From: Rhodospirillales bacterium
GTDB lineage: Bacteria; Pseudomonadota; Alphaproteobacteria; CACIAM-22H2
Direction: 5' to 3'
Assembly: GCA_016195145.1 (NCBI GenBank)
Contig: JACQAF010000110.1
Location: 1 to 28,733 of the forward strand
DNA length: 28,733 bases
Part shown: positions 23,325 through 28,733 of the stretch, piece after piece
How positions within the stretch are numbered: position 1 is the first letter of the stretch
How the letters are laid out: each line of letters starts with the position of its first letter
Notes under the pieces: model-generated
What the model saw: only the letters and a program-made list of their open reading frames with translations
Told to the model about the DNA's origin: nothing
Databases searched by the model: none
Made by a program: the position numbers and the translations under genes

Positions 23325-24266
23325 ATGTTCAACTATTTCGTTCAGCGCCTGGCGACGATTATTCCGACGCTGTTCTTCGTCTCGATCCTGATCTTCGGCC
23401 TGCAGCAACTCCTGCCCGGCGATCCGGCGATCATCCTCGCCGGCGAGGATCAGGACCCCAACGTCATCGCCTATCTGCGCGGCAAGCTGCATCTCGACGA
23501 GCCGCTGCCCGTCCGCTACGTCTACTGGCTCGGCGGCGTGCTGCAGGGCGATCTCGGCGAATCGCTGCGCATCCAGAAGCCGGTTCTCGAACTCATCCTT
23601 GAAAAACTCCCGGTGACCATCCAGCTCGCCTCGATGGCGATCGTCATCGCGCTGGCGATCGGCATTCCGGCGGGGATCGTCTCGGCGGTGAAAAAGGACA
23701 CGGCGTGGGACTACGCCGCCAACATCGTCGCCCTGTGGGGGCTGTCGACGCCCAATTTCTGGCTCGGCATCATGCTGATCCTGCTGTTCTCGGTGCAGCT
23801 CGGCTGGCTGCCGGCATCGGGCTATGTCAGCCCGGCCGAGGATCTCGGCGCCAATCTCGCGGCGATGATCATGCCGGCTTTCGTGCTCGGCAACGCCATC
23901 GCCGCCGTGCTCATGCGCCATACGCGCAGCGCCATGCTCCAGGTAATGAACGCCGATTACGTGCGCACCGCGCGGGCCAAGGGGCTGGTCGAACGGGTGG
24001 TGATCCTACGCCACGGCTTGCGCAACGCGCTGACGCCGGTGATCACGCTCGGCGCGCTCGAATTCGGTACGCTGCTCTCGGGCGCCGTGCTGACCGAACA
24101 GGTGTTCACCATCCCCGGCTTCGGCAAGCTGATCATCGACGCGGTGTTCAACCGCGATTACCTGGTCGTCCAGGGCGTGGTGATGTTCACGGCGACGACC
24201 TATATCGCGCTCAACCTGGTCGCCGACATGGCGTATTTCCTGGTCAATCCGCGGCTGCGAGGTTAG
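23325..24266 (+). CDS. ABC transporter permease (DppB-like)
   Basis: 313 aa from ATG 23325; a TTG directly before it is less likely. Six-helix permease with the DppB opening 'YFVQRLATIIPTLFFVSILIFGLQQLLPGDPA', the conserved 'YWLGGVLQGDLGESL', and the EAA loop 'MNADYVRTARAKGLVERVVILRHGLRNALTPVIT', followed by 'LLSGAVLTEQVFTIPGFGKLIIDAV'. It forms half of the inner-membrane channel. The next gene starts seven bases after its stop. Confidence 0.93.
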   Translation: MFNYFVQRLATIIPTLFFVSILIFGLQQLLPGDPAIILAGEDQDPNVIAYLRGKLHLDEPLPVRYVYWLGGVLQGDLGESLRIQKPVLELILEKLPVTIQLASMAIVIALAIGIPAGIVSAVKKDTAWDYAANIVALWGLSTPNFWLGIMLILLFSVQLGWLPASGYVSPAEDLGANLAAMIMPAFVLGNAIAAVLMRHTRSAMLQVMNADYVRTARAKGLVERVVILRHGLRNALTPVITLGALEFGTLLSGAVLTEQVFTIPGFGKLIIDAVFNRDYLVVQGVVMFTATTYIALNLVADMAYFLVNPRLRG

Positions 24267-24273
24267 GGGAGCG

Positions 24274-25149
24274 ATGGCCACCGCCCTTGCCGATACCGCA
24301 GGCCCCCGCGACCTCAGCCCCGGCCGACGGGCGCTGCAACGGCTGATCCGCCGCCGCGGGGCGATGGTCGGGCTGGCGGTGGTGGCGTTCTTCGTCGCGT
24401 TGTCGCTGCTTGCGCCTTATCTCGCGCCCTACGACCCGCTCGCCACCAGCTGGACGGCGATTCGCAAGGCGCCGACGGCCGCGCATATTTTCGGCACCGA
24501 CGAGCTCGGCCGCGACGTGCTGTCGCGGGTGATCTGGGGTACGCGGGCCTCGCTGCTCGCCGGCGTCGTGTCGGTGTCAATCGCGCTGTCGCTTGGCGTG
24601 CCGATCGGCATGCTCGCTGGCTACAGCCGCGGCTGGATCGACGGCGTGCTGATGCGCATCACCGACGCGATGCTCGCGGTTCCCTTCCTCATCCTCGCCA
24701 TCGCGCTCGCCGCCTTTCTCGGCCCCAGCCTGACCAACGCGATGATCGCCATCGGCATTTCGGCGACGCCGATCTTTATCCGCCTCGCCCGCGCCCAGGT
24801 GATGGCGGTTAAGGTCGAGGATTACGTCGAGGCGGCGAAGGCCCTCGGCAACCCGCATCTGCGCATCGCGCTGCGCCACATCCTGCCCAATATCGTCGCG
24901 CCCTTGCTTGTCCAGGCGACGCTCGCCATCGCCGCCGCGATCATCGCCGAGGCGAGCCTGTCCTTCCTTGGCCTTGGCCAGCAGCCGCCGGCGCCGAGCT
25001 GGGGCAGCATGCTCAACACCGCGAAGAACTATATCGACAACGCGCCGTGGATGGCGCTATGGCCGGGGCTGGCGATCTTCTCGGTCGTGCTGGCGTTCAA
25101 CCTGCTGGGCGACGGGCTGCGCGACGCGCTCGATCCCCGGCACCGCTAA
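24274..25149 (+). CDS. ABC transporter permease (DppC-like)
   Basis: 291 aa. N-terminal OppC-type extension with the first helix 'GLAVVAFFVALSLLAPYLAPYDP', then 'FGTDELGRDVLSRVIWGTRASLLAG', the EAA loop 'VEAAKALGNPHLRIALRHILPNIVAPLLV' and 'EASLSFLGLGQQPPAPSWGSML'. Complements the DppB-like permease. A TAA stop ends the operon 15 bases before the convergent stop of the next gene; no terminator hairpin with a T-run is visible in that gap. Confidence 0.93.
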   Translation: MATALADTAGPRDLSPGRRALQRLIRRRGAMVGLAVVAFFVALSLLAPYLAPYDPLATSWTAIRKAPTAAHIFGTDELGRDVLSRVIWGTRASLLAGVVSVSIALSLGVPIGMLAGYSRGWIDGVLMRITDAMLAVPFLILAIALAAFLGPSLTNAMIAIGISATPIFIRLARAQVMAVKVEDYVEAAKALGNPHLRIALRHILPNIVAPLLVQATLAIAAAIIAEASLSFLGLGQQPPAPSWGSMLNTAKNYIDNAPWMALWPGLAIFSVVLAFNLLGDGLRDALDPRHR

Positions 25150-25164
25150 GCTTCGCAGGCTGGG

Positions 25165-25746
25165 TTAGAAAATCCGCAGCCGGCCGCCGCCGAGGCCGAG
25201 CGGCCAGTGTCCGGCGGCGAACAGCCGGTACTTGATCGCAAACGGATGATCGGAGTCGGCACCGGCAGTCAGCGCCAGCGCCGCCTGATACGCCGCCTGT
25301 GCGGCGGCCCCGGCGGCGACACGGGCGAGTGCAGGATCGGCGATGCCCGTTCGCGCCGCGGCGACCGCCGCCGCGCCCATCGCCACGTCCGAGGCTTCGA
25401 GGGTGACGCGGCTCAACGCCGTCATCAGCGCATGGCGGCCGTGGAGCTTCCCGGCAGCGGCAAGCAGCGCCGCGCGGGCGTTTTCCTCGGCCGCCCACCA
25501 TTTTGGGTCCCAGTCGGGATCGCGGGTCGCCGCTTCGGCAGCGCGCCAATCGGTAGCGGCAACAAGCGGGCATTCCGGGAACCCGAGTGCGGCGAGATAG
25601 CGCGTCGCATCATGGCGCTCGTCGTCGTCGAGCGCCTGACCGACGGCGGCGAACCAGGACACGCGACGCAGCGCGGCAATGAAGCGCGGCAACGCCGTCA
25701 GCGCGCCAGACCCGGTCGTCGCCGGCCGGGTCGCGGCGGCGGTCAT
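25165..25746 (-). CDS. Uncharacterised protein coupled to the gentisate dioxygenase gene
   Basis: 193 aa from ATG 25746, which overlaps the dioxygenase stop as ATGA; the longer reading to 25863 is out-of-frame translation of that gene. I do not recognise the family. It appears soluble and mostly helical, Ala-rich, with 'ALPRFIAALRRVSWFAAVGQAL' near the start, a tryptophan-rich centre 'DPDWDPKWWAAEENARAALLAA', and a C-terminal 'FAIKYRLFAAGHWPLGLGGGRLRIF'. No metal-binding or nucleotide-binding motif stands out. Tight coupling with a ring-cleavage dioxygenase and a diiron oxygenase-like gene suggests an accessory or enzymatic role in the same pathway; this is inference. Confidence 0.8.
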   Translation of the reverse strand: MTAAATRPATTGSGALTALPRFIAALRRVSWFAAVGQALDDDERHDATRYLAALGFPECPLVAATDWRAAEAATRDPDWDPKWWAAEENARAALLAAAGKLHGRHALMTALSRVTLEASDVAMGAAAVAAARTGIADPALARVAAGAAAQAAYQAALALTAGADSDHPFAIKYRLFAAGHWPLGLGGGRLRIF

Positions 25747-26816
25747 GCCCGGCCGGCCTCGCGGTTGCCGCGCATCTCGCGCCACAGGCCGAGCTTTTCC
25801 TGCACCGGCCGGTCGGAGAAACTGAACAGCACCGCGTCGCTGTCGGCCTCGTGACGGTGCCACATCCAGCTTGGTACGATGAAGGTATCGCGCTTACGCC
25901 ATTCGAATGTCGTTTCCGCGCCGTCATGGCCGGTGACCACGGTCCGGCCGCTGCCTTCGACCACCGAGAACACCGCGCCGTCGGTCGACCGGTAAGGCGA
26001 CGTGTGGATGTCCTTGGGCAGCATCTGCATGAAGGTGCCGATGGTCGGCATCGCCCAGCCGCCATCGACCGGGTTGACGTAACGCATCTTGAGGCCGTGA
26101 CAGGGGTCCCACGCCTCGCGCCGGCGCATCGTCTCCAGCGCCTCGCGCGTGCGCGCATAGGGATAGTTGAACACCGGCGAGGTCGGAGCCTTATGTTCGT
26201 AGCCGACCGGCAGCAGGCCCGAGCCGTAACGAGCGAGCGAATCGCCGGCCGGCCGGGTGACGGGGTGGCGTTCGTCGGGATAGCCCTCGGCGAACTGGGC
26301 GTCGAGCAGCCCGACGATCGGAATATCGAGCCCGTCCATCCACACCATCGGCGCGTCGCTGTCGTTGCCGTGGTCGTGCCATGTCCACGACGGGGTGATG
26401 ACGAAATCGCCCTCGTGCATGATCGTCTTTTCGCCGTCGACCGCGGTGAACGCGCCCGATCCCTCGACGATGAAGCGCAGCGCCGACTGGCTATGGCGAT
26501 GCGCCGGCGCTACCTCGCCGGGCAGGATGAGCTGCAGGCCGGCATAGAGGGTGTTGGTGATCTTCGACTGGCCTTTGAGGCCGGGGTTTTCCAGCACCAG
26601 CACGCGCCGCTCGGCCTCCTTGGCGGTGATCAGCCGGCCGGCGTCGAGGATGAAGGGGCGGATCTCGTCATAACGCCAATGGGCGGGCCGGGCCGGCGAG
26701 CGCGGCTCCTTGATGATCAGGCCGCCCAGCACCTCCCATAACGGCGCGAGGTTGCTGCCGTCGATCTTCTTGTAGTAGGCGGCGCGTTCCGGCGTCAATT
26801 TCGGCTTGGCTTCCAT
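25743..26816 (-). CDS. Gentisate 1,2-dioxygenase-like cupin ring-cleavage dioxygenase
   Basis: 357 aa, bicupin of the usual gentisate dioxygenase length. The N-terminal cupin carries the iron triad H106 and H108 ('PAHRHSQSALRFIVEG') and H147 ('PSWTWHDHG'), matching the spacing in gentisate 1,2-dioxygenases. The C-terminal cupin has 'SVVEGSGRTVV' and 'FIVPSWMWHRHEAD'. Gentisate enzymes cleave 2,5-dihydroxybenzoate to maleylpyruvate; close relatives act on salicylate or 1-hydroxy-2-naphthoate, so the exact substrate is not fixed. The FAH-family gene at 16611 could hydrolyse fumarylpyruvate downstream. No maleylpyruvate isomerase is in the window. Confidence 0.92.
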   Translation of the reverse strand: MEAKPKLTPERAAYYKKIDGSNLAPLWEVLGGLIIKEPRSPARPAHWRYDEIRPFILDAGRLITAKEAERRVLVLENPGLKGQSKITNTLYAGLQLILPGEVAPAHRHSQSALRFIVEGSGAFTAVDGEKTIMHEGDFVITPSWTWHDHGNDSDAPMVWMDGLDIPIVGLLDAQFAEGYPDERHPVTRPAGDSLARYGSGLLPVGYEHKAPTSPVFNYPYARTREALETMRRREAWDPCHGLKMRYVNPVDGGWAMPTIGTFMQMLPKDIHTSPYRSTDGAVFSVVEGSGRTVVTGHDGAETTFEWRKRDTFIVPSWMWHRHEADSDAVLFSFSDRPVQEKLGLWREMRGNREAGRA

Positions 26817-26871
26817 CGCGACGATCCTCCGCTGCTGCCGGTTCTTGCGACTCGTGGCGTCCAGTCTACCC

Positions 26872-27594
26872 TCAGGCCGCCGCCTCGGCGAGCTTGGGCA
26901 GGATAAGGCCGAGTTTCGCGGTCACTTCTTGCGCCCGGGCGATGTAATCCTCGCGCATTTCCTCGTTGGTGCGCTGCTTGATGCCCCATTTGCGGAAGAT
27001 CTCGTTGTTGCGCGACTTGGGCCCGCCGAAAAATGCCGGTAGCGAGGGATAGAGGCGGTTGATCGCCTGCTGGAGGCGTTTTTTGCCCGCTGAAGTCTCG
27101 ATCATCTCCTGGCTGAAGTCGGCGCCGAACTGGGCATGGAAGCGTTCCTCGGGCATGGTCATGCGGGCGAGGTTGCGCAGCGGATGGAACGAGCAATGCA
27201 GCAAATCCTCGACCTGAAGAATTTCGGCGAGGTCGCCAAGCAGCTTGATGGCGACGAACTCCTCCCATGTCTTCAGCGGATACTCGAAGATCGATAGCGG
27301 GCGCTTGGCGGTTTTGCCGGGGATCATGCGGTCGGCGTCGATACCCATCTCGCGGCCGAGCTCGAAAAAGCGGACATGATGTCCGTATTCCTCCATCGCC
27401 ACGCGGCAGGTCAGCCACTTGGCGTAGGGGGTGGGCGCGAACGCGACCGCCGGCTCGTCGAACACCTGCGCGCCGTAAAGCTCGTTGATCGCATGGCTGA
27501 TGACGATCTTCTCGCACGCGGCGCGGAATTCCTCGGGCTGGGTTTTCAGCTCTTCGCAGGTTTTGACTTGCGGCGATTTGGCCTGGGCGGTCAT
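26872..27594 (-). CDS. PaaA-like phenylacetate-catabolic family diiron protein
   Basis: 240 aa from ATG 27594, chosen for the AGGAGA ribosome site. Ferritin-like four-helix fold of the phenylacetic acid catabolic family: 'YAKWLTCRVAMEEYGHHVRFFELGREMGID' supplies one ExxH-type diiron half, and 'EILQVEDLLHC' with 'MTMPEERFHAQFG' the other. In PaaABCDE, PaaA is the oxygenase subunit that epoxidises phenylacetyl-CoA, and BoxB is a relative acting on benzoyl-CoA. Only this one diiron subunit is visible here; partner subunits may lie beyond the right edge, where a reductase C-terminus is seen. Substrate unknown, likely an aromatic acid or its CoA ester. Confidence 0.85.
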   Translation of the reverse strand: MTAQAKSPQVKTCEELKTQPEEFRAACEKIVISHAINELYGAQVFDEPAVAFAPTPYAKWLTCRVAMEEYGHHVRFFELGREMGIDADRMIPGKTAKRPLSIFEYPLKTWEEFVAIKLLGDLAEILQVEDLLHCSFHPLRNLARMTMPEERFHAQFGADFSQEMIETSAGKKRLQQAINRLYPSLPAFFGGPKSRNNEIFRKWGIKQRTNEEMREDYIARAQEVTAKLGLILPKLAEAAA

Positions 27595-27611
27595 GGTCGT
27601 TCTCCTGTGCG

Positions 27612-28571
27612 TCAGACGACGGGATCGGTATTGAAGGCTTCGAGATCGGTCGATAACGGCGTGAACTTGTCGGCGAAGTCCCGGTCGACAGCGGCGGCGA
27701 GGGCGGCCGGCGTCCAGTCGCCGTCGGTCTTGACCAGCCGGGCGATGGGCCGCGGTTGGGAAAACAGGAAGACCTCGCGCCCGCGCACGCCGAATAGTTG
27801 GCCGGTGATCTTGGCTGCCGCCGGCGCGCACAGCCAGGCGACGAAGCGGCCGACATGGGCCGGCGAGACCTTGAGCGCGCGTTACTTGTATTGCGCCTGG
27901 GCGTCGTTGGCCGGCTTGATCGACTGCGTGATCCGGGTTGCGGCGAAGGGCGCCACGGCGTTGGCGGTGACGTTGGTGCGCGCCATGTCGAGGGCGGTGA
28001 CGCGGGTCAGCGCCACCAGCCCGCCCTTGGCGCTGGCATAGGCCGACTGGCCGTAATTGCCGTAGAGTCCCGCGGTCGAAACGATGTTGACCACACGGCC
28101 CCAGTCATAGCCGTCGGCTCCGCCGCGCCCGGCTTTCGCCTGCTCGCGCATCTGTGCGGCGGCGGCGGAAGTGACGAACGCGGCGGCGGCGAGGTTGGTG
28201 CGGATGACCGCCTCGAAATCGCCGGGGTCGAGCTTGAAAACGAAAGCGTCGCGCAGAATGGCGGCGTTGTTGACGACGATGTCGAGGCCGCCGAAGCGTT
28301 TGACCGTGGAGGCTACCGCCGCTGCCGCGGCCGAGGGGCTGGCGATCGATTCCGCAAACGGGGCCGCATCCGGGCCTAGCTCGCTGGCGACCTTGGCGAC
28401 CAGGGCTGGATCGGGCCCCGAACCGTCGATCCCCGTGCCCGGATCGGCGAGCACCACCTTCGCGCCGCAGCGCAGCAGCTTCTCGGCGATAGCGCGGCCG
28501 ATGCCTTGCGCGCCGCCGGTGATCAGCGCGACGCGCCCATCGAGAAACCGGCCTTCAGATGCGGACGTCAT
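27612..28571 (-). pseudogene. Short-chain dehydrogenase (SDR) interrupted by an in-frame TAA stop
   Basis: The first 229 codons (28571-27885) encode an SDR: NAD(P) motif TGGAQGIG (18-25), 'NNAAILRDAF', catalytic S165, Y178 and K182 ('YASAKGG'). At 27882-27884 a TAA follows 'QAQYK'. The same frame continues for 89 more codons to a TGA at 27612-27614 with a family-like C-terminus ('ALKVSPAHVGRFVAWLCAP', 'KITGQLFGVRGREVFLF', 'DKFTPLSTDLEAF'), so the stop interrupts a roughly 318-residue protein rather than ending it. A single base change from GAA would account for it. The C-terminal extension resembles that of MFE-2-type hydroxyacyl-CoA dehydrogenases. The 17-base gap to the PaaA-like gene indicates an operon. 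Confidence 0.85.
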
Positions 28572-28598
28572 GCGATGGGATCTCCCGTTGGTTCCGGT

Positions 28599-28733
28599 CT
28601 AGGGTGCTTTGGTCGCCAACGCGGCCTTTTCGGCCTCGGTATAGAATGCGTCGGCATGGCAATCCTGCCGGCGAACGCCGGCACCGAGCAATGCCGTTTG
28701 GGCGGTCTCGACCATGATCGGCGGGCCGGCGAG
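28599..28733 (-). CDS. C-terminus of an FNR-type oxidoreductase (oxygenase reductase), partial
   Basis: Only the last 44 codons are in the window, running in from the right edge to a TAG at 28599-28601. The sequence 'LAGPPIMVETAQTALLGAGV' followed by 'HADAFYTEAE' is the characteristic end of ferredoxin-NADP-reductase-like domains in multicomponent oxygenase reductases (phenol hydroxylase reductase, CDP-6-deoxy-glucoseen reductase-like). It would carry electrons from NAD(P)H to an oxygenase, and the PaaA-like diiron protein two genes downstream is the obvious candidate partner. The N-terminal domain type (2Fe-2S ferredoxin or not) is outside the window. Confidence 0.78.
   Translation of the reverse strand, partial: LAGPPIMVETAQTALLGAGVRRQDCHADAFYTEAEKAALATKAP

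Noticed and set aside
21977..23602. 541-codon plus-strand frame
   Set aside because: Overlaps the binding-protein and permease genes in another frame; Arg/Gly-rich low-complexity translation without domains.
26795..27856. Long minus-strand frame overlapping the PaaA-like gene
   Set aside because: The family-like SDR C-terminus and PaaA-like protein are in other frames; this frame has no domain.
27882..27884. TAA as a recoded (sense) codon in the SDR gene
   Set aside because: TAA ends the DppC-like and 193-aa protein genes normally, and no suppressor tRNA is in view; a mutation or base error is simpler.

Overview
The window is GC-rich (roughly two-thirds G+C by eye) and densely packed, with many 4-nt ATGA/GTGA gene overlaps. 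Protein family content (Liv- and Dpp-type importers, aromatic ring-cleavage enzymes, DUF1028, DUF1194, FGE-like enzyme) and a tRNA-Thr(CGU) with encoded CCA suggest an alphaproteobacterial chromosome, probably a metabolically versatile Rhodospirillales/Rhizobiales-like organism; this taxonomic call is inference. No IS element, CRISPR array, rRNA or replication origin was seen. No gene-free stretch exceeds 300 bases; the two largest, 6859-7096 and 15384-15627, are divergent promoter regions.

Layout. (1) 1-3431: the N-terminal part of a Tat-type FGE-like enzyme (minus strand), a tRNA-Thr, then a compact cassette of a PqqD-HprK fusion kinase, an overlapping NTP_transf_5-type nucleotidyltransferase and a convergent 70-aa peptide gene. 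This looks like a small peptide-modification system and is the most novel item here. (2) 3554-6858: a Ser/Thr dehydratase translationally coupled to an AlaX-type tRNA editing protein, then (minus) a coupled MarR regulator / small secreted protein / DUF1194 operon. (3) 7097-10886: a flavin monooxygenase (LLM class), flavin reductase, RidA-family protein, 3-hydroxyanthranilate 3,4-dioxygenase and ACMS decarboxylase, i.e. meta-cleavage of a 2-aminophenol-type ring. (4) 10883-15383 (minus): a complete Liv-type ABC importer with its binding protein. (5) 15628-17459: an extradiol-type VOC dioxygenase and a fumarylacetoacetate hydrolase-family enzyme, divergent from the importer across a region with a perfect 21-bp palindrome. 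(6) 17638-25149: MFS transporter, DUF1028 protein and a Dpp/Opp-type importer. (7) 25165-28733 (minus): an uncharacterised protein, gentisate 1,2-dioxygenase-like cupin, PaaA-like diiron protein, SDR and the C-terminus of an FNR-type reductase.

Taken together, 6361-28733 reads as a catabolic island for aromatic (probably amino- or hydroxy-benzoate-like) compounds: uptake by Liv/Dpp/MFS transporters, oxygenation by flavin and diiron enzymes, ring cleavage by three different dioxygenase families (HAAO cupin, VOC, gentisate cupin), and lower-pathway hydrolysis. Three genes in its second half carry apparent lesions: a frameshift at the MFS N-terminus, an out-of-frame deletion removing the Q-loop of the second Dpp ATPase, and an in-frame TAA in the SDR. 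These could be genuine decay or errors in the sequence; the window alone cannot decide.
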